From: Pseudoclavibacter sp. CFCC 11306
Lineage (GTDB): Bacteria > Actinomycetota > Actinomycetes > Actinomycetales > Microbacteriaceae
Length of the DNA: 64,000 nt
Assembly: GCF_008831235.1 (NCBI RefSeq)
Contig: NZ_WBKF01000001.1
Span: forward strand, 1,112,529-1,176,528
Direction: 5' to 3'
Notes under the pieces: generated by a model
Database searches by the model: none
Seen by the model: the letters and a program-made list of their open reading frames with translations, nothing else
What the model was told of the DNA's origin: nothing
Made by a program: the position numbers and the translations under genes
Part shown: in pieces, positions 26,421-34,504 of the stretch
How positions within the stretch are numbered: the stretch's first letter is position 1
Layout: each line of letters begins with the position of its first letter

Positions 26421-26436
26421 GTTGGACCGGTCCAAC
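26421..26436. promoter_or_regulatory. LacI-type operator upstream of the ALDH-iolD operon
   Basis: GTTGGACCGGTCCAAC is a perfect 16-bp palindrome with the central CG pair usual for LacI-family operators. A third half-site GTCCAAC lies at 26408-26414, seven-base arms pairing with 26421-26427. On the minus strand a possible promoter, TTGTCA (26460-26465), 19 bp, TAAAGT (26435-26440), would put the operator over the start of transcription. A near-identical palindrome overlaps the start of iolC. Confidence 0.72.
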
Positions 26437-26484
26437 TTTAGGCATAAGACCTAGGTGAGTGACAAGTGCTGCGGCCCAGATATA

Positions 26485-26690
26485 CGATCTGGGCTTCTCT
26501 TCGTGCGCCTACCTGGGTTTCTGTACCTGTACCGAGCCAGGTTTGTTCTTGGGCCGACCTGGGCTTCTGTACCTGTATCGACCTGGGTTTCGGCTCTTGC
26601 GCCGACCTGGGCCTCAGCACCTGTATCGAGCTGGGCTTCAGTGCCTGTTTCTGTTCGTGTGCCAACCTGGGCTTCTGTTCGTGTGCCAGG
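26485..26690. repeat. 24-bp degenerate tandem repeat, about eight copies
   Basis: Units of 24 bp begin ACCTGGGCTTCTGTACCTGT or variants and repeat from 26485 to 26690. One unit is short by two bases and one is extended by 12. Adjacent copies are 60-90% alike by eye. The unit is a whole number of codons, so it gives eight-residue peptide repeats in several frames, but no frame has a ribosome site or stable start. It lies just upstream of the ALDH operon operator. Confidence 0.9.
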
Positions 26691-26802
26691 GCACTGACTC
26701 CCCACTCTCAGCAAATCCTTGGCGAGACTGCCGCTGACTCACGCCGGCGCTCACTCTGGCTGCCCTGCGCATCGACTTCGCTGCACGCGGTTGCGCCGAC
26801 AG

Positions 26803-26875
26803 GTGCACGGTTCCGCCGGAATCCCCCTGATCTCAGCAGAACCGTGTACATCTCAGCGGAACCGTGCACACCTAC
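26803..26875. repeat. 20-bp repeat array R3
   Basis: A third, short member of the family seen at 7.6 and 9.6 kb. One clear forward unit with GTGCACGGTTCCGCC (26803-26817) is followed by a diverged core ending CTGATCTCAG and then two reverse units (26829-26848 and 26849-26868) containing GAACCGTGTACATCTCAG and GAACCGTGCAC. Arms 26803-26813 and 26859-26869 are perfectly complementary. The orientation of the core matches R2. Confidence 0.85.
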
Positions 26876-27060
26876 CGAGCACTGTCCGCAGCCAGCGCCG
26901 CTCGGCGCTCGATCACTGCCCCCCTGAACCCTGCAAATGAGCGCTGCACACCGACCGCTCCACACGTGCTCGCAACTCCAAGCCCAGAGCAGATCAGCAG
27001 TTCCCCGCGCCGTCGCCCCTTCGCACCGAGAGAGGCCGCTTCGCCGCGGCCAGGCAAGGG

Positions 27061-28326
27061 TCACGCAGCAGTCGAACCGCGCACGACAAGTCGTGGAATC
27101 ACCAGCCGCTCGCGATGCCCCTCGAACGGCCCGTCGGCGTCGAGCAGCAGACGCACGGTCTCGTGCGAGATCTCCTCATTGCGTGGATCGACCGTGGTGA
27201 GCGAGATGCGATCGATGCCCGAGAGCGCCGTGTCGTCATATCCGGTGACCGCGATGTCTTCGGGCACGCGCAGCCCGAGCTGTTCCACTGCGGTGATCAC
27301 GCCAAGCGCCGCCAGATCGTTCACCGCCACGATCGCGGTGGGACGTTCCCCAGCAGGGCGCAGTGCCCGGTTGGCGATCGCCATGGGGCGTTCATCATCA
27401 GGATGCAGGGCCTGAGTTCTGATCGCGGCACCCGTCCCAGCGGCTTTCGTCCCACCAGCTTTCGTCGCAGTTTCCCCCGCCACGCCGTCCGGCGCAGCAT
27501 TCCTCACCGCAGCATCCGGCGCAGTATCCCTCCCAGCGGCTGTCGTCGCAGCATCCCCCACCACACGGGCTCGCCCGCCGGCATCCCCCGGGGAACGCGT
27601 CAGCAGACGACGCGTCGCCTCGATCGCGCGCTCCGTCGTGTAGTCAGAGAGCTCGACCTCGATGTGCTCGGCCAGTCGATGGCGACGCATCGCGCCTTCG
27701 TACGCATCACGTCGATTGACGGCTGCGCCGCCGCCGGCACCGCCGACGTGGGCGATGCGTCTGTGCCCGCGCTCGACGAGATGATCGATGATCAGATCGA
27801 TGCCGATGACGTCGTCGTTGCGCACCACATAGACGTGCTCGAGGTCATCAGCCGTGCCGCTGGCGACGACCGTCGGTATACGTTCCATGAGCGGCTGCAC
27901 GATGTCGAGCGAGGGCACTGACCCGATGACCACCAAGCTGCTCGGATGCATGTCACGCAGCACGGGGAGCACACGATCGTCGAACTCCCGGTTGCCACCG
28001 GCGTCGGTGAACAGCGCGCTCGACACGAGTGTGCGCTGCCCTGCACCGCGCAGCTCGGCGCGAATTCCCTCCAGAATCTCGGCGAAGATCGGGTTCGCGA
28101 GGTCGGGCACCATCACTCCGACGAAGTCTCCGTCGCCGGCTGCAAGCGAGCGCGCCATCCAGTTCGGTGAGAAGCCGAGCCGCTGCGCCGCATCGAGCAC
28201 GAGCTTTCGACGCACATCGCTGACCCGCGGATCGTCATTGAACACCATCGAGACGAGAGACTTCGACACGCCGGCTTCGGCCGCCACGTCTCTGATCGTC
28301 GGCCCACTTCTTCGACCTTGCCCCAT
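27061..28326 (-). CDS. LacI family transcriptional regulator with internal low-complexity insertion
   Basis: A 421-aa LacI/GalR regulator. HTH and hinge are at 9-60 (TIRDVAAEAGVSKSLVSMVFN, then GFSPNWMARSL). The ligand-binding core starts FVGVMVPDLANPIF and ends after VPEDIAVTGYDDTAL. Usual length is 330-345 aa; the excess is residues about 247-327, rich in Ala, Gly and Thr. It ends in a partial duplication of the core strand (ERPMAIANRALRPAGERPTAIVAV has two copies of ERPxAI). The segment falls in a surface region of the effector domain, so the protein may still fold. It is the likely regulator of the palindromes at 26421 and 31540. Confidence 0.88.
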   Translation of the reverse strand: MGQGRRSGPTIRDVAAEAGVSKSLVSMVFNDDPRVSDVRRKLVLDAAQRLGFSPNWMARSLAAGDGDFVGVMVPDLANPIFAEILEGIRAELRGAGQRTLVSSALFTDAGGNREFDDRVLPVLRDMHPSSLVVIGSVPSLDIVQPLMERIPTVVASGTADDLEHVYVVRNDDVIGIDLIIDHLVERGHRRIAHVGGAGGGAAVNRRDAYEGAMRRHRLAEHIEVELSDYTTERAIEATRRLLTRSPGDAGGRARVVGDAATTAAGRDTAPDAAVRNAAPDGVAGETATKAGGTKAAGTGAAIRTQALHPDDERPMAIANRALRPAGERPTAIVAVNDLAALGVITAVEQLGLRVPEDIAVTGYDDTALSGIDRISLTTVDPRNEEISHETVRLLLDADGPFEGHRERLVIPRLVVRGSTAA

Positions 28327-28374
28327 GATGCCCCCTTTGGTGCCACATTCATCATCGCAGCATTCGCCGCGCGT

Positions 28375-28512
28375 CGTGGCCCGCTCGGTCTCCTCGGTCT
28401 GCCCGCTTTACCCAGCCCGCTCAATCTCCCTGGTCTGCCCACTCTGTCCGGCCGGTCCGCTCGGCGCACTCTGCCTGCTCTGCTTTCTCTGTCCGCTCGG
28501 CGCACTCGCGGC
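28375..28512. repeat. Degenerate pyrimidine-rich tandem repeat before lacI-type gene
   Basis: The gap between iolB and the LacI gene holds irregular copies of a unit of about 22 bp starting CCCGCTC and containing GGTCTG (28380, 28415). A 16-bp sequence TCCGCTCGGCGCACTC appears twice, 36 bp apart (28456 and 28492). No gene or clear promoter is visible in it. Confidence 0.65.
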
Positions 28513-28520
28513 GCATCCCC

Positions 28521-29459
28521 TCACCCACCGAAGGGCAGCCTCGCATCGATCTGCCCGGCATCCCAGGTCTCGCGCAGCCATCCGTGCGCCGGGTCGTCCT
28601 GGATGAGCCACTCGCGGTCGCCCGCCCCGGCCATCACGTTCAGGTAGTACGCGTCGTAGCCCGGCGCGGCCGCCACCGGTCCGTGATAGCCGTACGGCAC
28701 CAAGGCGATGTCGCCGGTGCGCACCATGGCGCTGATCTCGATCGGCCGACGATCTGACGGATACGTCGCGAACAGCGCGAACGGATCGGCTTCGTGGCCC
28801 GCCTCCTCCACTCCAGCGTCGACAGCCCGAGCTGAGGCATCGGCGACCCCGCCCAGCCCGCGCTCGACTTCGACCTCGAAGTAGTAGATCTCTTCGAGCG
28901 CCGTCTCGACTCCGGGCACGTCGCGGTCGTGTTTGTGCGTCGGGTACGACGACCAGCAGCCGCCGGGCGTGAGCACCTCGCACGCGATGATCGCCCCGGC
29001 ATGCAGCCGGGCCGGCGTGCCGAAGTTGTGCACCTGTCGACTCATGTTGCCGCTGCCGCGCAGCTCGACCGGCACGCTCTCACGCCGAATCACCTCGACC
29101 GGCAGCCGCAGATCGGTGTACGCCTGCGACACCGACACCCGACCGTGCCCCGTGAGTGTGTACTCTGCGTCGATGGGCAGATAGAGCGCATCGGCCGGCC
29201 CGTCGAACACCGACGCCCGCCCGCGCAGCTCCACGGCAGCATCCGGCGCCGCGCCGGGCACGCTGTAGCGCACCTCGCACTCACCCGTCAGCGGCAGGAT
29301 GATCGACTCGCGCCCGCTCGCCCGCTCGCTGACCGGCCCCCGGTCGAGATCGGCGATGCGCAGCGCGGTGTGACGCCAGCCGGGAACGCCGCGGTCGACC
29401 ACGTCGCCCCAGCCGTCACGAGCGAGTTCGCCGGGTCGATAGGTCCATTTTCGGGTCAT
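28521..29459 (-). CDS. iolB: 5-Deoxy-glucuronate isomerase
   Basis: A 312-aa bicupin that converts 5-deoxy-glucuronate to 2-deoxy-5-keto-gluconate in the inositol pathway. Motifs are ESIILPLTGECEVRY in the first cupin, and CEVLTPGGCWSSYPTHKHD with metal-binding His residues followed by YYFEVE in the second. The C-terminal part has GDIALVPYGYHGPVAAAPGYDAYYLNVMAG. Length and motifs match IolB. Translation is coupled to the upstream aldolase by ATGA. Residues about 214-232 form a small extra Ala-rich loop. Confidence 0.93.
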   Translation of the reverse strand: MTRKWTYRPGELARDGWGDVVDRGVPGWRHTALRIADLDRGPVSERASGRESIILPLTGECEVRYSVPGAAPDAAVELRGRASVFDGPADALYLPIDAEYTLTGHGRVSVSQAYTDLRLPVEVIRRESVPVELRGSGNMSRQVHNFGTPARLHAGAIIACEVLTPGGCWSSYPTHKHDRDVPGVETALEEIYYFEVEVERGLGGVADASARAVDAGVEEAGHEADPFALFATYPSDRRPIEISAMVRTGDIALVPYGYHGPVAAAPGYDAYYLNVMAGAGDREWLIQDDPAHGWLRETWDAGQIDARLPFGG

Positions 29460-30430
29460 GCGGATGCTCCCCTCACGCCCGCGGCGTCAGCCGCCTCGGC
29501 AGGTGTCTCGCCGGCAGGATCGCCGTGCACCAGTTCTACGGCACGAGCGACCGCACCCTCGACATCGCCGTCGGGTGGGTAGAGCAGCGAGCGCCCCACG
29601 ACCAGGCCGCGCACTCCCGGCAGCGCCAACGCGTCGGCCCAGCTTCGGAACGCCCCCTCTGGGTCGGCGCTGGTGTCGCCACCGAGCAGAAGCATCGGCA
29701 GCGTTGTCGCCGCCGCTACTGCAGCCATGTCCTCGACCACCGGCACCTTGAGCCAGGTGCTGCGCGAAGACCCGCCGAGCCCAGATGCGATCGCCACCGA
29801 GCGCACGACGGCCTCGGTGCTGAGGTCGTTGACGACGCGCGTGCTCTGCCCCTGGGGCACGCGCCGGCTGATGAACGGCTCCAACAGGATCGGCACGTCT
29901 GCCTGCGCGAAGGCGCTCACCTCAGCCGCGATCGTCTCAAGGGTGCGCACGGTTCCCGGGTCGTCAAGGTCGATGCGCACGAGTGCCTTGCCCATGTCGA
30001 GTCGGTCGCGCAGCACGTCGGCCAGCCGGTGTGCGGTGAGGCGGTCGTCCATTTCGAAGGATGCGCCCGCGAGCCCGCCTCGATTCAGCGACGCGATCGC
30101 CACGCGGCCGTCGAGCAGCCCGAGCAGTGCGAGGTCGTCGAGCACGTCGGGAGTGCCGAGCACTCCGTCGACTTCGTCGTTCTCGAGCGCAGCCGCCAGA
30201 CGCCGCAGCAGGTCGTCTCGGCTCGACATGGCCATGGGATCGTCGCCGATGCCGAGCGCCCCACGTGCCGGGTGATCGGCTGCCACGATGAGCAGGCGGC
30301 CGTCATCCTGCAACAGCGGCCGGCGAACGCGATCTGCATGTGACATGTCGATGCGGTGCGGCTCGCAGGCGCGCACCTCGCGAAGCTCGGCGAGCACTGC
30401 GGCGAAGTCGTCGTCAGGGATCGTGCTCAT
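29456..30430 (-). CDS. Class I-type aldolase of the inositol pathway (DeoC/LacD fold)
   Basis: A 324-aa protein with the pattern of a DeoC/FbaB-like aldolase: LLIVAADHPARGALG near residue 46, VDGVLGTPDVLDDL, LLEPFISRR, a putative Schiff-base lysine in STWLKVPVVEDM, and LLLGGDTSADPEGA. Genes of this type lie between iolC and iolB in many actinobacteria. They are thought to cleave 2-deoxy-5-keto-gluconate-6-phosphate to dihydroxyacetone phosphate and malonic semialdehyde, in place of IolJ. It overlaps iolC and iolB by four bases. The reaction is inferred from context. Confidence 0.78.
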   Translation of the reverse strand: MSTIPDDDFAAVLAELREVRACEPHRIDMSHADRVRRPLLQDDGRLLIVAADHPARGALGIGDDPMAMSSRDDLLRRLAAALENDEVDGVLGTPDVLDDLALLGLLDGRVAIASLNRGGLAGASFEMDDRLTAHRLADVLRDRLDMGKALVRIDLDDPGTVRTLETIAAEVSAFAQADVPILLEPFISRRVPQGQSTRVVNDLSTEAVVRSVAIASGLGGSSRSTWLKVPVVEDMAAVAAATTLPMLLLGGDTSADPEGAFRSWADALALPGVRGLVVGRSLLYPPDGDVEGAVARAVELVHGDPAGETPAEAADAAGVRGASA

Positions 30431-31554
30431 GCGCGTACCTCACTGTGTGCGTCGTCTGCATGGTTCGCGGCACCCGCATGACCGGTCGAGTCGAGCATCG
30501 CGTCCACTTCGAACTCGGTCGGCATCGCGGTCGAGCATTCGCGGCGCGATGCCACGATCGCTCCGGCGGCGTTCGCGAAGCGCAGAGTCCGTTCGAGCGG
30601 CCAGTCATTGAGCAGCCCGTGGATGAGTGCCCCGCCGAACGCGTCGCCGGCACCCAGCCCGTTCACCACGTCGACCGGCGTCGGCGGAACCTCGACGCGT
30701 TCGGTCGCAGTGCGCGCGAGCACGCCTTTCGGGCCCTGTTTCACGATCGCGAGTCGCACACCGGTCGCCAGCAGCGCCGCTGCGGCGCGATCGGGATCGG
30801 TCTCTCCGACGGCGACTTCGCACTCTTCGCGATTACCGACAGCCACGGTGACCTGCGGCAGGATCTGCGCGATGAGTTCGTGCGCCACGGCCGAGCTGGG
30901 CCAGAACTGCGCACGGTAGTCGAGGTCGAGCACGACGGTCGGCTCGTTCCCACCGCCACTGCCTGCCCTTCGCAGGGCCTCGAGATGGGTGTCGAAGCTC
31001 GGCTGCTCACTGAGCCCGGTGGCCGTGAGCCAGACCAGACGTGGCCGCTTCAGCGATGTCGACTTCGACGACGCCTCGGGCAGCACCTCGTCGAGCTGTT
31101 CGGGCAGCAGGCAGAGGTCGGGGGCCTTGGGCTCTCGGTAGAAGTAGAGCGGAAAGTCGTCGGGCGGAAAGATCTCGCAGAATGTGACCGGGGTCTGATA
31201 CTCCGCCACCGTGCGCACACCGGTCGAGTCGACGCCCAGGCGCTGGAGCTCGTGCCGCAGGTATCGGCCGAAAGGGTCGTCGCCGACTCCCGAGATCAGC
31301 GCTGGGTGGTGCCCGTATCTGGCCGCCGCAACGGTGACGTTCGCTGCCGAGCCGCCGAGGTATTTGCCGAAGCTGGTGACGTCTTCGAGCCCGAGGCCGT
31401 TCTGCAGCGGGTAGACGTCGACGCCGAGGCGCCCGAGTGCGACGACGTCGGGAGTCGATGAGGGTGCGCCAGCGGTGCCGGTGTCTGCATCTGTGCCTCT
31501 GTGAGGGCTCGTGGGGGGAGCCGAGTCTCCGACCGAACTATTGGACCGTTCCAA
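30427..31554 (-). CDS. iolC: 5-Dehydro-2-deoxygluconokinase
   Basis: A 375-aa PfkB-family kinase phosphorylating 2-deoxy-5-keto-gluconate. The first strand is VVALGRLGVDVYPLQ, the substrate-site stretch GKYLGGSAANVTVAAARYG, and the anion hole/catalytic Asp lies in NGLGAGDAFGGAL. No ATG or GTG occurs in frame between the preceding stop and the first beta strand. The TTG at 31554 has AAGGAG six bases upstream and is the only supported start. The first 38 residues are a hydrophilic extension. The start codon lies inside a LacI-type palindrome. Confidence 0.9.
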   Translation of the reverse strand: MERSNSSVGDSAPPTSPHRGTDADTGTAGAPSSTPDVVALGRLGVDVYPLQNGLGLEDVTSFGKYLGGSAANVTVAAARYGHHPALISGVGDDPFGRYLRHELQRLGVDSTGVRTVAEYQTPVTFCEIFPPDDFPLYFYREPKAPDLCLLPEQLDEVLPEASSKSTSLKRPRLVWLTATGLSEQPSFDTHLEALRRAGSGGGNEPTVVLDLDYRAQFWPSSAVAHELIAQILPQVTVAVGNREECEVAVGETDPDRAAAALLATGVRLAIVKQGPKGVLARTATERVEVPPTPVDVVNGLGAGDAFGGALIHGLLNDWPLERTLRFANAAGAIVASRRECSTAMPTEFEVDAMLDSTGHAGAANHADDAHSEVRA

Positions 31555-31555
31555 T
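31540..31555. promoter_or_regulatory. LacI-type operator overlapping the iolC start codon
   Basis: ATTGGACCGTTCCAAT is an almost perfect 16-bp palindrome (one off-centre pair differs) with the same core as the operator at 26421. It covers the TTG start of iolC and its first codons. A regulator bound here would act downstream of initiation, as a roadblock. A weak candidate promoter for iolC (GTCGAA/TTCGAC at 31627-31632, TAGTCT at 31602-31607, 19-bp spacer) lies upstream. Confidence 0.68.
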
Positions 31556-31728
31556 TCTGTCTCCTTCAGTGCGCCTTTGCAGTGAATAAGGGGTACTGAC
31601 GAGACTAGCCCACCGAGACGACCGGCGTCGAACGTGACGGGCGATTCCGTGGAGCGCGAAGGTGCTCAGGAGGTGAGCTGGAGTGACGATCGGCTCGGTA
31701 CGACGTGCTCTGCGATCTGTCTGCGGCG

Positions 31729-33090
31729 CTATGCGGCGGCGACGGTGAGCTGCTCGCGCACGACGGCCGCAAGCTTCTCTGCCCAGTCGTGTGCGACACG
31801 CTCTGACGTCGCCTCGACCATCACGCGAACGAGCGGCTCAGTGCCGCTGGGCCGCAGCAGCACGCGACCTTCGTCACCCAGCTGAGCTTCGGCATCCGTC
31901 ACCGCGTCTTTTATCACGGCGTTCGACGACAGTGCGGTCTTGTCGACGCCGCGCACGTTGATCAGGGTCTGCGGATAGACCGTCATCGCCTCGTCGGCGA
32001 GAACCGAGAGCGGCTTGCCCGTCTCGGCCATAACCGAGAGCAGCTGCAGGCCGGTCAGCAGGCCGTCGCCTGTGGTGGCGTAGCGGCGAAAGATGACGTG
32101 CCCGGACTGCTCGCCGCCGAGACCGAGGTTCGACCGGTTGAGCTCTTCGAGCACGTAGCGGTCTCCCACGGCGGTCTGACGAACCTCGATGCCCGCCTTC
32201 TGCATGGCGAGGTGCAGGCCGAGGTTGCTCATCACAGTGCAGACGAGCGTGTTGCCGGGCAGCTGGCGCCGACGGTGCAGCGCAGTGGCGAGGATGGCCA
32301 TGATCTGATCGCCGTCGATCACACGGCCGTTCTCGTCGATGGCCAGGCAGCGGTCTGCGTCGCCGTCGTGGGCGATGCCGACCTGTGCACGATCTGCGAT
32401 GACCGCCTCTTGCAGCTTTTCGAGATGCGTCGAACCGACGCCGTCGTTGATGTTGAGCCCATTGGGATCTGCACCGATGAGTCTGACGAGCTTGGCACCG
32501 GCGTCGGTGAACGCCTGGGGCGAGACACCGGCTGCTGCTCCGTTCGCGCAGTCGAGCGCCAGACGAATGCCGCCAAGTGAGTTGGGCACAGTGCCGAGCA
32601 GGTGCAGCAGGTACCGGTCTTCTGCGTCTGCGAACGTGGAGATGCGTCCCACATCGGCACCGGTCGGAGCGAGCTTCGGCTGGTCGAGTTCGACCTCGAT
32701 CTTGTCTTCGACCTCGTCAGGCAGTTTGAGACCGCCCTTGGCGAAGAACTTGATGCCGTTGTCTGGCGCGGGGTTGTGCGATGCAGAGATCATCACGCCG
32801 AAGTCGGCCTGCAGATCCTGCACGAGGAACGCCGTCGCCGGCGTGGGCAGCACGCCCGCGTCATGCACGTCGACTCCCCCGCTGGCCAGTCCCGCCGCGA
32901 CCGCAGCGCCGATGAACTCACCGGAGATGCGTGGGTCGCGACCGAGGACGGCCATGGGACGACGACCCGCCGCCCGCGCCTCAGCGCCGAGCACCCGCGC
33001 AGCGGCCTGAGCCAGCTGCAGCGAGAGTTCGACGGTGAGGTCGCGGTTGGCGAGTCCTCGCACCCCATCGGTGCCAAAAAGTCGAGGCAT
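31729..33090 (-). CDS. glmM: Phosphoglucosamine mutase
   Basis: A 453-aa alpha-D-phosphohexomutase that makes glucosamine-1-phosphate for peptidoglycan precursors. It has the N-terminal FGTDGVRG, the phosphoserine loop ISASHNP (residues 101-107), the metal loop DGDADR near residue 243, and [14 protein letters not shown] near the C-terminus. Length is standard. It follows rplM and rpsI with a 21-bp gap, the usual actinobacterial order. Confidence 0.96.
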   Translation of the reverse strand: MPRLFGTDGVRGLANRDLTVELSLQLAQAAARVLGAEARAAGRRPMAVLGRDPRISGEFIGAAVAAGLASGGVDVHDAGVLPTPATAFLVQDLQADFGVMISASHNPAPDNGIKFFAKGGLKLPDEVEDKIEVELDQPKLAPTGADVGRISTFADAEDRYLLHLLGTVPNSLGGIRLALDCANGAAAGVSPQAFTDAGAKLVRLIGADPNGLNINDGVGSTHLEKLQEAVIADRAQVGIAHDGDADRCLAIDENGRVIDGDQIMAILATALHRRRQLPGNTLVCTVMSNLGLHLAMQKAGIEVRQTAVGDRYVLEELNRSNLGLGGEQSGHVIFRRYATTGDGLLTGLQLLSVMAETGKPLSVLADEAMTVYPQTLINVRGVDKTALSSNAVIKDAVTDAEAQLGDEGRVLLRPSGTEPLVRVMVEATSERVAHDWAEKLAAVVREQLTVAAA

Positions 33091-33111
33091 GACGTTCCCA
33101 GATCGAGCGGT

Positions 33112-33591
33112 TTAGCGCTTCGAGTACTGAGGAGCCTTACGGGCTTTCTTGAGACCGGCCTTTTTGCGCTCTTTGATTCGGGCGTCACGGCTCAGGAAGC
33201 CGGCCTTCTTGAGCTCGGGTCGGTTGTTGTCGGCGTCGATGCCGTTGAGGGCACGGGCGATGGCCAGACGCAGTGCGCCAGCCTGACCCGAGGGGCCGCC
33301 GCCGTTGATGGTCGCGGTGATGTCATACGCGCTCTCGAGCCCGAGGAGCGTGAGCGGATCCTTGATCAGCTGCTGGTGCAGCTTGTTCGGGAAGTAGACA
33401 TCGAGGGTACGGCCGTTGACCGTGATCTCGCCGCTGCCCGGAACCAGGCGCACGCGAGCGATGGCCTCTTTGCGACGGCCGACTGCGGCACCCGGCACGC
33501 TGAGGTTGCGCGGTGCGCGCTCTTCAACGGCCTCTGCGCCCTCAGGCGTCGAGGTGCTGTACGAAGTGAGGTTTTCTGTGTTCTCTGCCAC
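33112..33591 (-). CDS. rpsI: 30S ribosomal protein S9
   Basis: A 159-aa S9 with the conserved [35 protein letters not shown] and the C-terminal [12 protein letters not shown] tail that reaches the P-site tRNA. The first 35 residues are an acidic extension common in actinobacteria. The GTG at 33591 is chosen for AGGAG six bases upstream; another GTG overlaps the rplM stop at 33627 without one. Confidence 0.95.
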   Translation of the reverse strand: MAENTENLTSYSTSTPEGAEAVEERAPRNLSVPGAAVGRRKEAIARVRLVPGSGEITVNGRTLDVYFPNKLHQQLIKDPLTLLGLESAYDITATINGGGPSGQAGALRLAIARALNGIDADNNRPELKKAGFLSRDARIKERKKAGLKKARKAPQYSKR

Positions 33592-33623
33592 GGTGTTCTC
33601 CTGTGAAAGTCTCTCGGCGCCGG

Positions 33624-34070
33624 TCACTGGGCGATCTGGCTGAAGGTGTACGGCACCGGCTTCTGCGCGGCGTGCGGGTGCTCGGCACCCTTGTAGACCT
33701 TGAGCTTGCCAAGCTGCTCGCGGCCGATGGTGTTCTTGGGAAGCATGCCGCGAACGGCCTTCTCGATGGCGCGCTCAGGGTTCTCGCGCAGCAGATCGCT
33801 GTACTTGACTCCCTTGATGCCGCCCGGGTAGTTCGAGTGCCGCCAGGCGATCTTCTTGTCGGCCTTGCCGTTGCTCAGCACGACCTTCTCGGCGTTGATG
33901 ATGATGACGTAGTCGCCTGTGTCCAGGTGAGGAACGAAGGTGGGCTTGTTCTTGCCGCGCAGGATGGCGGCAGCGTGGCTGGCCAGTCGGCCGAGCACCA
34001 CGTCGGTGGCGTCGATGATGACCCAGTTGCGCTTGATTTCGCCGGCTTTCGGCGAGTATGTGCGTGTCAC
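33624..34070 (-). CDS. rplM: 50S ribosomal protein L13
   Basis: A 148-aa L13 beginning [22 protein letters not shown] and ending [13 protein letters not shown], with VVLGRLAS and [11 protein letters not shown] in between. The start is a GTG at 34070. A longer open frame upstream is leader sequence. It is first in rplM-rpsI-glmM. Confidence 0.96.
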   Translation of the reverse strand: MTRTYSPKAGEIKRNWVIIDATDVVLGRLASHAAAILRGKNKPTFVPHLDTGDYVIIINAEKVVLSNGKADKKIAWRHSNYPGGIKGVKYSDLLRENPERAIEKAVRGMLPKNTIGREQLGKLKVYKGAEHPHAAQKPVPYTFSQIAQ

Positions 34071-34504
34071 TAGCTTCTCTCTCTCGATTTGAGGTGTTCG
34101 TGAATCCCACTCCGATGCGATTCCCGCGCGTCGAATGCTCTTTCTCGCCCCGCAGTCGACATCGGCCACCGCGATGCGTGACCTGTCGAACGAGACGTTT
34201 GGAGCATCCTCAGTCGTGTGAATACAGACGGTGGAGGGCTCAAGTCGGGCAGCACAGCTGTTGCACAAGGCTCAGCCGCGCATACCAAAGAGAGAGTCTA
34301 GTCGAATGCGCGCAGCCACAGCAACCTGCGTGACGCCAGCGCTCGGGTGCGGCCTTGGCCGCCGTCAGAATCCCGCACGACGCGCCCACGTGGGCACAAC
34401 CAGCTGTGAATGTCCGAGGATTCCCCTATCATTCTGCGTACCAGTGACACGGCATATGCTCGCGTGGCATTGGTGCCGCTGAGACATTCAAAGGAGAATG
34501 CCCC
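34071..34504. other. Divergent intergenic region rplM / cstA
   Basis: These 434 bp separate two divergent operons and contain no credible gene. A promoter for rplM is proposed below and implies a leader of about 220 nt. On the cstA side AAAGGAG at 34489 is a strong ribosome site, but no convincing promoter was found. Confidence 0.75.
34295..34324 (-). promoter_or_regulatory. Candidate promoter for rplM-rpsI-glmM
   Basis: On the minus strand TTGCTG (34319-34324), an 18-bp spacer and TAGACT (34295-34300) fit the actinobacterial housekeeping pattern. Transcription would begin near 34288, giving a 5' leader of about 220 nt. Confidence 0.5.

Larger units (their letters stand above)
26244..27060. 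other. Long intergenic region upstream of the ALDH-iolD operon
   Basis: These 817 bp lie between the LacI gene and the ALDH gene, both on the minus strand. From the ALDH side they hold about 175 bp of leader, the operator at 26421-26436, a 24-bp repeat array (26485-26690) and repeat array R3 (26803-26875). The remaining 185 bp before the LacI stop shows nothing recognisable. Several open frames cross the 24-bp array on both strands only because 24 is a multiple of three. Confidence 0.8.

Noticed and set aside
26438-26927. Open frames on both strands through the 24-bp array, giving repeat-rich peptides
   Set aside because: They arise because the repeat length is a multiple of three. None has a ribosome site, and frames on both strands are equally open.
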